A stretch of DNA of 64,000 nucleotides from Pyxidicoccus trucidator (GCF_010894435.1 NZ_JAAIXZ010000001.1:1332322-1396321), one strand, 5' to 3'; shown: positions 35,001 through 42,901, counted from the stretch's first letter. The notes: generated by a model not told the origin, from the letters alone. A program made the numbers and translations.

Positions 35001-35302
35001 ACGTCACCCGCCCGCCGCTGAAGGCCGTGCTGTCCGTGCCGGCCACCAGCTACAAGCGGAACAGCGTGGTGCCGCTCACCACCCTGGTGACGCGCGGGAC
35101 ACTCGCGGCCCAGGCCAGCGTGCGCTTCAGTGTCAGCCGGCCGGATGGGCTCACCGAGACGCGCACGGTGTCCACCGATACCACCGGCAAGGCGGCGTGG
35201 AGCTACACGGCGCGCGTGCGTGGCACCTACAGCGTCACCGCTACAGCCACGTCAGGCACGGAGACGGCCGCCAGCAACACGGTGAGATTCTCGGTGCAGT
35301 GA
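32087..35302 (+). CDS. large secreted metalloprotease (gametolysin/M6-M11-like) with repeat domains
   Basis: A 1071-residue lipoprotein (lipobox ending at Cys16, VALGC). After a helical pro-region (about 20-200) comes a zinc protease domain. HEAGHNLTLHH starts at His346 and gives the HExxHxxxxxH metzincin-like motif, as in gametolysin-type M11 enzymes. After the catalytic domain (to about residue 530) run four or five repeats of about 105-110 residues, each starting near a PCVRTPPT-like strand and containing TLTNND-type turns, resembling bacterial Ig-like/NEW3 domains. It is probably exported to act on prey or matrix protein. The start at 32087 has a strong ribosome site. Confidence 0.88.
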   Translation: MLRKLLVLTLAVALGCATQEESAPTAPASVKTEPSRSDVAPLKEQVSQLTTRLHREASRREGDVTPLLAERARALAALMDVDAGAALALALPEAARERLLRKQPGAAEHLEARGAFEGELEVLVADSPGRTVARTDHFLRVDGERLQVRFADAAPEGLHSGLRLRVRGLKLGARLAAGEAEGVPVRSALSATSECSPTGDQRTLVILATFPGQPQALTVEQVREEFFSTTQRSLTRFWSEASQGRTSASGDVVGWYTLDRGYSCDESDAMRIAAIAAADGDVDFREYDRVFIVHPEADGTSCYYGGLGTLSCVTQNTQDGPITASASWLRAEYMGNHDQGVELVTHEAGHNLTLHHASSRDFGAEPLGPVGETGALTEYGDLFSTMGSWNLGHYSAPHKVRLGWLEPGAVATVDGTDGTFTLSPISAPLGSGLQAVKVRRGFHGDGWLWLEARRAVGDYDGTLPSQVFGGALVHYEEPSTGTHTHLLDFTPETFSWQDPAFLPGGTWTDPYTNVRLTVDGATPAGVTVSVHYEPVPCVRTPPTLTFDTWHTYAVPGGQVESGFTLTNNDSVGCPTSTFAFQSALPTGWPTLELPASVTLAPGKQRFLYFSKQVPETTPYATYTVDFTVTRDGESVTGTDTLDVIAPCQTQPIQLYFDRQSQTVTAGDTAAFGVTVINRDSRACGWVYFEPASTLPQGWFTEYDAFGFDIEAGGSFEFTMYKAVPPDAQGTYDVDVQVLRDGYTVEATDTATVTVNPCVRTAPTFTALPSTLDFEPGATASYTLAITNHDAELCGSSTFDFDLVNTDPWASDLSSRSVTVAPGATATATLTVTAPVNAGMGTRYFELGLLRAGAFVGGAELEARVVCRSHAPTVSFSPAAGTVEAGKPHTVTLTVVNTDNRACTAGSFTVGATVPSGWTHSFSQTALTLAPGASGSVGLTVTPPETAMAARYPLSALASHPGAASTSGTFTVDVTRPPLKAVLSVPATSYKRNSVVPLTTLVTRGTLAAQASVRFSVSRPDGLTETRTVSTDTTGKAAWSYTARVRGTYSVTATATSGTETAASNTVRFSVQ

Positions 35303-35326
35303 GGCCCTGACACCGCACGCAGGGGG

Positions 35327-35344
35327 TCACCCGCATCCGGGTGA
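35327..35344 (+). other. short stem-loop after the metalloprotease gene
   Basis: TCACCCG (35327-35333) pairs with 35338-35344 around a 4-base loop. It lies 25 bases past the stop, upstream of the stronger hairpin at 35402. Confidence 0.45.
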
Positions 35345-35401
35345 GCCTCTCGACATGGTGCGGGCTTGATTCAGGAAGCGCGGTGGGCGCGCTCACGGAA
35401 T

Positions 35402-35436
35402 GAAGGCCGGGCCTGGTTGCTTCGGGCCCGGCCTTC
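35402..35436. terminator. bidirectional terminator between convergent genes
   Basis: A perfect 12-bp G+C-rich stem (35402-35413 with 35425-35436) and 11-base loop between the metalloprotease stop and the stop of the convergent small secreted-protein gene. Short pyrimidine-rich sequence follows on the plus strand. Confidence 0.65.
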
Positions 35437-35445
35437 TCTGTAGTG

Positions 35446-35904
35446 CTATTCCCGTCGTAGCTCGAAGGTGGCGGTGACGTAGCCTGCGTCGGTCTGGACG
35501 TAGGCCAGGGCTGCCCCGTTCTTCGTGACGAAGAAGTCGAAGTGCGCAGTGCCTCCGAGGTTGTCGAGGAGCGTCGCGGTGCCGCTACAGTCGGGCGCGA
35601 CGGTGTAGGTGCCAGTGTAGACGATGCGCGTCACCACACCATTGGTATTGATGGTCGCCGCACCGGTAAGGGTCCCGTCCCCTTTGAAGAAATCATGGCC
35701 GGCCTGTGCGAAGGGGACCTGGTCGGACCCGCTCACGATGTACCCATCATTCGCATAGATGTAGTTGCCCTTCAGCATGCTCGGCTTGCATGCGGAATTC
35801 ATCGAAGTCTCCGCTGCGGGAACCTCGCCAGATGCCTCGTGCGCAATGCCCAGGAGACCGGCCGTGAGGACACTTCCCATGACGTACCATTGGAATCGCT
35901 TCAT
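35446..35904 (-). CDS. small secreted protein of unknown function
   Basis: A 152-residue protein with a signal peptide (VLTAGLLGIAHEASG). The mature part is rich in Gly, Thr and aromatic residues, reading like a single beta-barrel/lipocalin-sized unit: LKGNYIYANDGYIVSG, then GDGTLTGAATINTNG, then YTGTYTVAPDCSGTATL. Two cysteines may pair. Similar short secreted proteins occur in several bacterial groups without assigned function. The start at 35904 is fixed by the leader. It converges with the metalloprotease. Confidence 0.7.
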   Translation of the reverse strand: MKRFQWYVMGSVLTAGLLGIAHEASGEVPAAETSMNSACKPSMLKGNYIYANDGYIVSGSDQVPFAQAGHDFFKGDGTLTGAATINTNGVVTRIVYTGTYTVAPDCSGTATLLDNLGGTAHFDFFVTKNGAALAYVQTDAGYVTATFELRRE

Positions 35905-36086
35905 GATCCCCGCCTTCGTTTGGGCTTTCACAGCCCGATGCACTGCGGGACGAAGGGTGGCACAGCCTGGGTCTTCTCAAATCGAACTCAGGTAGCTCTC
36001 GCTGTGCAGTAATGGATTGGCAGTACGACCGCGAGCGGAGGAAGTCCTGTCATGGCGCGCCGCAAAGGCACACAGCACCTCTGGAA

Positions 36087-36250
36087 TTACCGCACAGTGT
36101 GGGGACGGAGTTCCGGGATGCGCGTGGGCTTGCGGTGCTGCTGGTGGTCGTAGAAGCACTCGGGTCCAAGCACGGTGATGAGGCGCTCCTCCGCGGCGTC
36201 ACCTTCCGGCGTCATCGCCTGCGTGGGCAACTCGTAGGGCTGGAGACAGG
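36087..36250 (-). pseudogene. detached 3' end of the immunity gene
   Basis: On the minus strand this segment encodes about 50 residues nearly identical to the C-terminus of the immunity-like protein at 37238-38011 (shared LPTQAMTPEGDAAEERLIT and the HQQHRKPTR region), ending in its own stop at 36087. The 5' side is cut off where transposase-like sequence on the plus strand begins. It is a duplicated, truncated copy and cannot encode the whole protein. Confidence 0.85.
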
Positions 36251-36256
36251 GAAGCC

Positions 36257-36360
36257 GTGCGGGTGCACACGGCGGAGCACCACGTCTGGCGCGAGCCGCC
36301 AGGTGAAGAGGTGTGGTTGCTGGTGGAATGGCCGCGCGGCGAGGCCGTCCCGACGAAGTA
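36257..36360 (+). pseudogene. IS701-like DDE transposase fragment
   Basis: The plus strand reads HTAEHHVWREPPGEEVWLLV and then EWPRGEAVPTKYHLSSL, which resembles the stretch of IS701-family DDE transposases just before the catalytic glutamate region. Only about 35 residues are recognisable; neither the start nor the end of the element is present. It abuts the truncated immunity-gene copy and suggests IS activity rearranged this locus. Confidence 0.55.
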
Positions 36361-36556
36361 CCACCTTTCGTCCCTACTCCAGGTGCGGCGGCAGCTCCAA
36401 CTCCTGCGACTTCGCCGCATCGGCCACTGCCCTCTATGCCTGCGCCCGGTCAACGCTCGCGCGCCTCCTCGCGGGTCGTCATGCATGTGACCGAGTAGTA
36501 TTAGTCCCTCATCGAGACGGCGCGCCTGCGCGGGGAAGCTGGGAGACGAACGAGGC

Positions 36557-37141
36557 TCACCAGAACAGGCGCGTGCCCAGTCCCAGCGTCCGGAAATAGT
36601 TGTTGGGGCGGTCTTCGAAGTCGTCGTGGTAGCGCGCGTCGGCGACCAGGGCCAGCCCGTCCACTAGGTTCAGTTCCACCTCCACCCCCACGGAGTAGCC
36701 AAGCCGGCTGTTCTCGGCCCTGTACCAGGCAAGTCCTCCCACGATGGCGGGGCGGACAGGGCCCAGGGCCAGCCCGGCGCGCACCACTCCCCCGAGCTGG
36801 AAGAGGGCCTCATTCTGGAGACTGCCGACCTCTTCCCGCCCGATCTGGATTCGGGAGCCCGCATGGGCGTACAGGGCCACCTCCGGGCCGAGAGCGAGAT
36901 AGGGGCCGAGCCGGGCGAGCAGATGGAGCCGGGCGCCTGGCCCTCCATGGACGAGGGCTTCGTCGTCTGTGCCCCATGCGTAGCCCGCCTGCAGGCCCAG
37001 CTCCATGCGCGCGTCTGTTCCCGACCTGGGCTGCGGTGGAGCCTCAGCGGAGGCAGGAGGGCTCGCAGTCCCTTCCTGCGCCAATGCGTGTCCAGCGGTC
37101 AGCCACAGCAATATGGAAAGTGCTCTCACGCGCCCCATCAT
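36557..37141 (-). CDS. outer-membrane beta-barrel-like protein
   Basis: A 194-residue protein with a signal peptide (LSILLWLTAGHALAQ). The mature sequence alternates short amphipathic strands with turns and ends in the aromatic residue typical of outer-membrane barrels (TLGLGTRLFW). The first strand region is MELGLQAGYAWG. The size fits an eight-stranded barrel of the OmpW/OmpX type, but the family is not certain. It lies between the duplicated immunity fragment and the intact immunity gene, so it may have travelled with that locus. Start at the ATG at 37141. Confidence 0.7.
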   Translation of the reverse strand: MMGRVRALSILLWLTAGHALAQEGTASPPASAEAPPQPRSGTDARMELGLQAGYAWGTDDEALVHGGPGARLHLLARLGPYLALGPEVALYAHAGSRIQIGREEVGSLQNEALFQLGGVVRAGLALGPVRPAIVGGLAWYRAENSRLGYSVGVEVELNLVDGLALVADARYHDDFEDRPNNYFRTLGLGTRLFW

Positions 37142-37237
37142 GACATGGAGAAAGCCCGTGGCACCTGATTCGCACCACGGGCACGGCCCCCACTCCTTGG
37201 AGTGGCCAGTCCGTCACGACGGGGCAGGCGAGCGCGC

Positions 37238-38011
37238 TCACTTCGTGGGAGGGGTGAGTTCTGGGACACGCGTGGGCTTGCGGTGCTGCTGGTGGTCGTA
37301 GAAGCACTCGGGTCCGAGCACGGTGATGAGGCGCTCCTCCGCGGCGTCACCTTCCGGCGTCATCGCCTGCGTGGGCAGCGCATAGGGCTGGACCAGGACG
37401 AGCCCATCCCCGAGTTCCTGGCGGGTGTCCGGAGGCAGGGACAGGAGACGCTCTCCGAACATGCGCACGAAGGGTGGGCCGAAGAAGTTGCGCCAGTACA
37501 GCCCGGCAAGTCCTTCGCTGGGGTCTCGCACGGTGAAAGCCTGCTCGCTGCCGACGCCATCAGGACTGGGGATGACCCGCTCACTCTTGCGGCTCTTGTC
37601 CTCGTCCGAGCAGGCATAGGCCAGCGGAGAGTCCAACAACCGCATGACCTCCATGACCTGACGAAGGTGAGCGTTGCGCCAGTTTGCATTCTCGGCTTCG
37701 GCCAGGGGGGCTGCCCAGATGAGCTTCCCAACGAAAGGGTACTCGTCCCGCGTGGACGGGAAGAGCATCAAGTAGTCCTCCTCGGGTCGCGCGCTGATGG
37801 TGATCTTTGGGTACTCGTCGTAGCAGGCCAGGACATCACGATAATCGGAGCGCCCAGGAACCAGCCTTGCCTCGTCGCCGAAGCGGCCGTAGCTGACCGG
37901 TTGGAACCAGCGATACTGATTGAACACGAGGTCCAGCAGCTCGCGTACGACTCCCGCAGCAGGTCGCCCCGGCGGCAGGCGGACGTAGGTAGAGATGTGT
38001 TTCACCGGCAT
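37238..38011 (-). CDS. putative immunity protein for the adjacent lipoprotein toxin
   Basis: A 257-residue protein, soluble and without a signal. It lies 8 bases after the toxin gene on the same strand, the position of SitI-type immunity genes. The sequence recalls the Imm52/DUF3396-type immunity families (WRNFFGPPFVRMFGE near the C-terminus), though I cannot settle which. It should bind the toxin's nuclease domain in the cytoplasm to protect sibling cells. The start at 38011 follows a GGGA; a longer start would overlap the toxin. A copy of its last ~50 codons occurs at 36087-36250. Confidence 0.7.
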   Translation of the reverse strand: MPVKHISTYVRLPPGRPAAGVVRELLDLVFNQYRWFQPVSYGRFGDEARLVPGRSDYRDVLACYDEYPKITISARPEEDYLMLFPSTRDEYPFVGKLIWAAPLAEAENANWRNAHLRQVMEVMRLLDSPLAYACSDEDKSRKSERVIPSPDGVGSEQAFTVRDPSEGLAGLYWRNFFGPPFVRMFGERLLSLPPDTRQELGDGLVLVQPYALPTQAMTPEGDAAEERLITVLGPECFYDHQQHRKPTRVPELTPPTK

Positions 38012-38019
38012 TCCCAAGC

Positions 38020-39756
38020 TCAAGGGTACCACCGGATCTGCGCCTGCCCTTGGTCAAAGAGGTCCTTGAACTGCTTGGTCAGGTTGGACGTGAGCTGTGT
38101 CTGGCCCCGGTCGTGCTGGGCAGAGCGGAACCACACTTCAACATGTCCCCCATATCGCTCAACGTACTGGAGCATGAACTTGAGGTTGCCGGTGAGGGCC
38201 ATCTCCGCGCGGCCCTTCACCTCGACGAAACGGTAGGGCCTGCCCCACACCAGCTCCTCGGGATTGCCCACCACCGAGTCCGGGATGAAGCCCTGCTCCG
38301 CTCCCTTCCCCGGAGGCGGCATCATCATCGCGGTGTTCTTCTCGTAGCCTCGTGCCTTGAGCACCGACTCCTCGAACTCGCCGCCCCTGCTCATGTTCTC
38401 CAGCACCGTGCGGTACATCCGCTCCCACGTGGCGTCCGGCGCGAACTCGAAGCGCGGGTACTTGCCCGGGTGGCGGAACTGGTAGTCCACCCACGCCTGC
38501 GCCAGGTGCTCGGCACTGCCCGGCACCAACCGCAGGCCCTCCGTCGTGGCGCGAGAGCCCAGCAGCGGCACCCTGGCCCCGGCCTTCACCGCCTCCGCCA
38601 CTTCCGCCAGCGGGCCGCGCAGCCGCTCCGTCACCTCGTGCAGCCACTTCATTTCCTCTTTCGGCACCTTCTTCCCCTGCCCCGCCAGCCGCAGCAGTCT
38701 CTGCACTCGCTCCACTTCGCCCGGGGCCAGATGCTGCGCCACGCGCTGAAGCACCTGTGCCTCCTGCAAGCCTCGCCCGGTGAGCAGCGCCGTCCTCGAA
38801 GCGCCCTCGGCCAGCGCGCTGCCCACCACGAAGGGAATCAGCAGCATCACCGCGCACAGCAGCCGGTCCTCGGGACTCAATTCCCGGCCCAGCATGCTGA
38901 CGCCCACCACCGCCCCCATCAGGTCCGCTGACTCGCCCACCAGCGGCACCAGCCCCACCGCCGCCTCCAGCAGCACCTCCTCGACGGGCACCCTCGCCAC
39001 GGCCTCGGGCACCCAGTCCAGGTGCGGCGGCGCCGCGTTGCCCAGCGCCAGCGCCGTAACCAGCGCGCTGCGCTTCGCCAGCAGGTACACCGCCACTTCC
39101 TGCGGACTCTTGCGCAGGTAGTCCGGGTCCTGCGTGTGCGCGTACGCCCAGCCCAGCACCGCCGAGGTGAGGGCGTCCTGCGCCCCCTCGTACACGGGGC
39201 TCTCCGTCACCAGCCACTCCCGGCCGGCCTTGCGGAAGTGGCGCGCGGCCAGCAGCCGGCTCCTCTCCCTCGCCCACCTCCAGTGCTCCTCCAGCTTGAC
39301 TTCCACGGCCGCGTCGCGCGCCCTCGCCTCACGGCCCTGCTGCACGCGCGCCACCTTGAAGCGCAGGTACACCTCCTCCGGCTCCTCGCGCGCAAGCTGC
39401 TCCTCACCCCGCCCGTGCAGCCACCCCAGCACCTCCAGCAGCGCCGCTTCTCCCTCGCGCCGCTCGGCCTCGGGCACTTTCGGCCGGCGCAGTGCCGCCT
39501 GCTTCTCGCGCACGAAGGCCATGAAGCGGCCCAGCTCCGCGCCGCCCAGCGTGCCGCCGCCGCTGCCGTCCTCCAGGGACGCGGGCCGGGGAAACGGTGG
39601 TGGCGAGGCGGGGCGGTAGCGCAGCGGGGTGCTCTCCAGCCACGGCTCCAACCGCTGTCCGCCCCAGCCCTGGCATCCCGACAGCACCACCAGCGCAACC
39701 ATCCCCAGCGCCCCGATACCTCGGGCTCTCGCGGCACACCGGGCTCGCCATTCCAC
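38020..39756 (-). CDS. SitA-like lipoprotein polymorphic toxin with PD-(D/E)xK nuclease C-terminus
   Basis: A 578-residue protein from a GTG at 39756, chosen because AGGAGG lies nine bases upstream. It has a lipobox ending at Cys28 (VVLSGC). A charged helical region follows, then a hydrophobic pre-toxin-like segment (about 285-340: VPLVGESADLMGAVVG, then LIPFVVGSA). The C-terminus carries a restriction-endonuclease-fold motif: Pro492-Asp493, then FVEVKGR with Glu512 and Lys514. Lipoprotein toxins with cargo nucleases and downstream immunity genes are the SitA class that M. xanthus transfers by TraA/B outer-membrane exchange. Route and activity are inferred. Confidence 0.78.
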   Translation of the reverse strand: MEWRARCAARARGIGALGMVALVVLSGCQGWGGQRLEPWLESTPLRYRPASPPPFPRPASLEDGSGGGTLGGAELGRFMAFVREKQAALRRPKVPEAERREGEAALLEVLGWLHGRGEEQLAREEPEEVYLRFKVARVQQGREARARDAAVEVKLEEHWRWARERSRLLAARHFRKAGREWLVTESPVYEGAQDALTSAVLGWAYAHTQDPDYLRKSPQEVAVYLLAKRSALVTALALGNAAPPHLDWVPEAVARVPVEEVLLEAAVGLVPLVGESADLMGAVVGVSMLGRELSPEDRLLCAVMLLIPFVVGSALAEGASRTALLTGRGLQEAQVLQRVAQHLAPGEVERVQRLLRLAGQGKKVPKEEMKWLHEVTERLRGPLAEVAEAVKAGARVPLLGSRATTEGLRLVPGSAEHLAQAWVDYQFRHPGKYPRFEFAPDATWERMYRTVLENMSRGGEFEESVLKARGYEKNTAMMMPPPGKGAEQGFIPDSVVGNPEELVWGRPYRFVEVKGRAEMALTGNLKFMLQYVERYGGHVEVWFRSAQHDRGQTQLTSNLTKQFKDLFDQGQAQIRWYP

Positions 39757-39840
39757 GATAGCGCACCTCCTGGAATTCCGAGGAATACCAGAAGATACCG
39801 CCACCTGACAGCAAGCCCGCCAGGAACCCCGTTCAACCCG

Positions 39841-39910
39841 CGCTACGACGTCGCGACCGTCACGCGCTCGAGCAGCGCTACGGCGTCGCGACCGTCATGC
39901 GCTCGAGCAG
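39841..39910. repeat. 35-bp tandem duplication at the end of the ketosynthase gene
   Basis: Units at 39841-39875 and 39876-39910 differ at two positions. The second unit contains the last codons and stop of the ketosynthase gene; the first is a non-coding extra copy downstream of that stop. Together they separate the ketosynthase from the toxin gene. Confidence 0.9.
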
Positions 39911-40888
39911 TGCGCCGGCCCAGGTGAGCCCGCTGCCGACCACGCTCAACACAACCGTGTCGCCCACCGACGGGTCATCCCAGTGCTCGCTCAGAACGCT
40001 CGGCGCCCCAGCCGCTCCGGTGTTCCCTCGCCTGTCCACGTTGTACAGGTGGCGTGCATCGGAGACCTCGCAGCGCCGCTGCACCGACTCCAGCATCCGG
40101 AGGTTCGCCTGGTGCCCGATGAAGGTGACGTCCCCAGGCCCCTTCGCCGGCTCTCGCGTCAGGTAGCGCCCACGCAGCTCCTGGAACGTCTCGCCCGCTC
40201 GGCGGATGGCGAACTTCTGCACCTCGCCGCCCTGCTGGGTGAAGTGCCCCACCCGAGGCACCCGCACCTTGTCCGCGCCCGCCGGGTCTCCCGCGAGCAG
40301 CGTCTCCGTCACCTGCCAGCGGCCCAACATCCGAGGGGACAGAATCGCCGCCGACGCGCCGTCACCCCACAGCACCGCGCTGGAGCGGTCCGAGTAGTCC
40401 ACCACGCGCGTGGAGTTGTCCATGTTCACCACCAGCACGTAGTCCGGGAGCCGCTCCGGCCGCATGCCCGTGAGGAAGTGGAGCTGCATGCAGAACGAGG
40501 AACATGCGCTCTGCAGGTCCACCGCGGGCGCGTCGATGCCCAGCAGCTGCGCCACGCGGTTGGACTCGGCCGGAATGCACTCGTCCGGGCTGCACCCGCC
40601 CGCCACCACCAGGCCGATGTCCGACGGCTTCAGCCCCGCACGCTCCAGCGCCATCAGCGCCGCCCGCCGCCCCGTCTCCGCGTTGCTGAAGAGGGCCGCC
40701 TCCTGCGCCGCGCGCACGTCGCGGTTGCGCGTCTCGCGCAGGTAGTCCAGCGGCAGCACCGTGTGCCGCGTGCGGATGCCCACCCGCTCCAGAATCCACG
40801 CGTCGTTCGTGTCGAGGCCCAGCTCCTCGAAGAAGGCATTTGTCAGGAGGTTGGGCGGATGGAAATGACCGAGCGCGTGCAGGAACAT
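39878..40888 (-). CDS. 3-oxoacyl-ACP synthase III-like ketosynthase (FabH family)
   Basis: A 336-residue condensing enzyme of the KAS III type. The catalytic triad is intact: Cys129 in QSACSSFCM, His259 in FIGHQANLRML, and Asn289 in RRGNTGAAG. It condenses an acyl-CoA primer with malonyl-ACP; divergent members also make beta-lactones or ketones. No fabD, acpP or polyketide genes adjoin, so this is an orphan copy, possibly for branched-chain fatty acid priming or a secondary metabolite. Start at the ATG at 40888. Its 3' end is duplicated in tandem, next to the toxin locus. Confidence 0.9.
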   Translation of the reverse strand: MFLHALGHFHPPNLLTNAFFEELGLDTNDAWILERVGIRTRHTVLPLDYLRETRNRDVRAAQEAALFSNAETGRRAALMALERAGLKPSDIGLVVAGGCSPDECIPAESNRVAQLLGIDAPAVDLQSACSSFCMQLHFLTGMRPERLPDYVLVVNMDNSTRVVDYSDRSSAVLWGDGASAAILSPRMLGRWQVTETLLAGDPAGADKVRVPRVGHFTQQGGEVQKFAIRRAGETFQELRGRYLTREPAKGPGDVTFIGHQANLRMLESVQRRCEVSDARHLYNVDRRGNTGAAGAPSVLSEHWDDPSVGDTVVLSVVGSGLTWAGALLERMTVATP

Positions 40889-41116
40889 GTGAACCCTCTA
40901 ACCACGTACCCTCGCAATTCTTTGTCAGCGTCATGTCACGGCTCCGCCTCGACGGAGGGCCGTCGACCATCCGAGCAGGCTCCGAGGCGCCAGTACCGCG
41001 CCGCGGCGGAGCGGCAGCATCAACGCGACACGTCATGAGCAGAGCGGCCCGTGTACGCCTACGCTGCACGCGCACCCGAGGGCGAGCGTGGGCCGCCCGG
41101 GAAAGGCAGACAGCGG

Positions 41117-41983
41117 ATGACCTCCATGGAACGAAGCGCGGCACTCGGCCTCTTCTTCCCGCAGTGGCAGGGCGCCGGAGAGGTCCCCGCGCTGGAGACC
41201 GGAGCCCGGCGGCTGCGCGCGCGACTCGACGGCGTGGGCCCGTGGGCCGAGGTGGAAGTCCCCGCCGTCCACCCGCTGCGCCGCGAGGCCGGAGTGTGGG
41301 GACACGGAGAGCTGCTCGCGCAGTTCTGCGCCGCCCGTCGCGTGCTGGAGGCACACCAGCCCGCCCGCGTCCTCACGCTGGGGGGCGACTGTGGCGTGGA
41401 AGTGGCGCCGGTCAGCTACCTCAATGCCCGGCTCGGCGGCGACCTGGCCGTGGTCTGGTTCGACGCCCACGCCGACCTCAACACGCCCGACAGATCACCC
41501 AGCGCGCTGTTCCACGGCATGCCGCTGCGCGTGCTGCTGGGCCAGGGCGCGCCCGCCTTCGTCGAGGGCGCCCGCCCGCACCTGGAGCCCCGGCAGGTGT
41601 TCCTCGCCGGAGTGCGCGAGCTGGACCCGCCCGAGGCCGACTTCATCCGCGCGCACGCGCTGCGCCGCTTCACTCCCGCCGACCTCGTGTCACGTCCGGA
41701 GGCCCTCGCGAAGGCCCTGCGCGAAGCGGGCTTCCGCCATGCCTATGTCCACATGGATTTGGACGTCACCGACCCGGAAGAGCTGCCGGACGTGGCCTGT
41801 CCCACGCCGCATGGACTGGCACTCGGCACGCTCGTCGCACAGCTCCGCGCCATCCGTCAGGCGCTCCACCTCGTGGGGGCGAGCATCGTCGAGTACGCCC
41901 CCACGGCCACGGCGGCCTCGCGCGAGGCCGTGCTCTCCGGGCTCATCGACGAGGTGCGCTCGCTGCTGACCGGAAGCCCCTGA
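41117..41983 (+). CDS. arginase/agmatinase family protein with altered metal motif
   Basis: A 288-residue ureohydrolase-fold protein. Two manganese motifs are intact: WFDAHADLNTP (116-120 core) and HMDLDVTDPEE. The first motif reads GGDCGVE, with Cys92 where arginase and agmatinase have the metal-binding His. This could change metal content or activity; Cys here may also be a known subgroup feature. The family releases urea from arginine, agmatine or related guanidino compounds. Two ATGs are possible (41117, 41126). It is divergent from the ketosynthase across 228 bases. Confidence 0.82.
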   Translation: MTSMERSAALGLFFPQWQGAGEVPALETGARRLRARLDGVGPWAEVEVPAVHPLRREAGVWGHGELLAQFCAARRVLEAHQPARVLTLGGDCGVEVAPVSYLNARLGGDLAVVWFDAHADLNTPDRSPSALFHGMPLRVLLGQGAPAFVEGARPHLEPRQVFLAGVRELDPPEADFIRAHALRRFTPADLVSRPEALAKALREAGFRHAYVHMDLDVTDPEELPDVACPTPHGLALGTLVAQLRAIRQALHLVGASIVEYAPTATAASREAVLSGLIDEVRSLLTGSP

Positions 41984-42013
41984 GCAGCGGAGCGCACAGC
42001 GGAGCGAGAAGGC

Positions 42014-42901
42014 TCACTTCCACGTGGGGTCGGTCACGGTCAGCTTCATCCCGCCCTCCCCTGCCACCGAAATGCCCGCCGCGCGCAGCTCCTTGCTCAG
42101 CCCCACCGACGCGGGGCCGGCCAGGGAGAACCCGAACATGCGGGCCCCCTCCGCCAGAAGGGACATCTTTCCCTCGAGGGGAATCGTCACCGTGACGGGA
42201 GAGTCCTTCTCCTGAACGGTCATCGTCGTCGACACACTGAAGATGCCCACGGCGCCTCGCGCATCCTGGACGATTTCGGAGAGCCGGACGCGGGTACCGG
42301 TGAACCGCGCGGCCGGGTCGTCGGGCTGGAGGACCTCCTTCGTGAGGACCTTGGCGAAGCGGTCCAGACTGTCCCCCACCCGGAGGGGCTTGTCGGGGAG
42401 GGCCGCCTCCAGCGCATCCACCTTGCCGAGTTCGGGAAGGTTCTCTTTGATGGCGGCCAGCTCCTCCGGGGAGACCGGCTTGCCGTCCTCGGTCGTCACC
42501 ACCATGCGGCCCTTCTCCAGTCCGGCGACGTACGTCTTCCCATTCACCGGGCTGACCGTGCGCTCCTTCTTGCCCTCCTCCACCGCATCCTCGTACATGT
42601 CCCCGTAGACCACCTTCACCCGCTCGAGGAGGCCCTTGCGCGCGGCGAGCACCGTCATCGAATAGTTGCTGGACGACGTGTTCGACAGCTCCAGCGGCTC
42701 GGAGTCCATGTCCGGCCCACTGAGCACGAAGTCCAGCCGCATCTCCAGGCCCAGCGCTACCGTCTCGACGTCACCGACCGCGGGCGCCTTCTTCTTGAGC
42801 TGGAAGGTCTGGCCCTTCAGCCCGTCCCCGGCCTGGGCGCTGACGATGGACGGCGCGAGCGCCAGTCCCACGATGACGATGGACGATACGAGGCGGTGCA
42901 T
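42014..42901 (-). CDS. secreted protein of unknown function
   Basis: A 295-residue protein with a signal peptide (SSIVIVGLALAPSIVSAQA). The mature part is highly charged and has no recognised domain; it includes a central region of alternating strands with VRLSEIVQDARGAVGIF. Myxobacterial genomes hold many such exported proteins. The start at 42901 is fixed by the leader. It converges with the arginase-family gene across 30 bases and is divergent from the next gene. Confidence 0.65.
   Translation of the reverse strand: MHRLVSSIVIVGLALAPSIVSAQAGDGLKGQTFQLKKKAPAVGDVETVALGLEMRLDFVLSGPDMDSEPLELSNTSSSNYSMTVLAARKGLLERVKVVYGDMYEDAVEEGKKERTVSPVNGKTYVAGLEKGRMVVTTEDGKPVSPEELAAIKENLPELGKVDALEAALPDKPLRVGDSLDRFAKVLTKEVLQPDDPAARFTGTRVRLSEIVQDARGAVGIFSVSTTMTVQEKDSPVTVTIPLEGKMSLLAEGARMFGFSLAGPASVGLSKELRAAGISVAGEGGMKLTVTDPTWK

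Noticed and set aside
36313-36498. Plus-strand 61-codon frame as a gene
   Set aside because: Pro/Ala-rich, in a different frame from the transposase remnant, with no homology visible; probable decay product.
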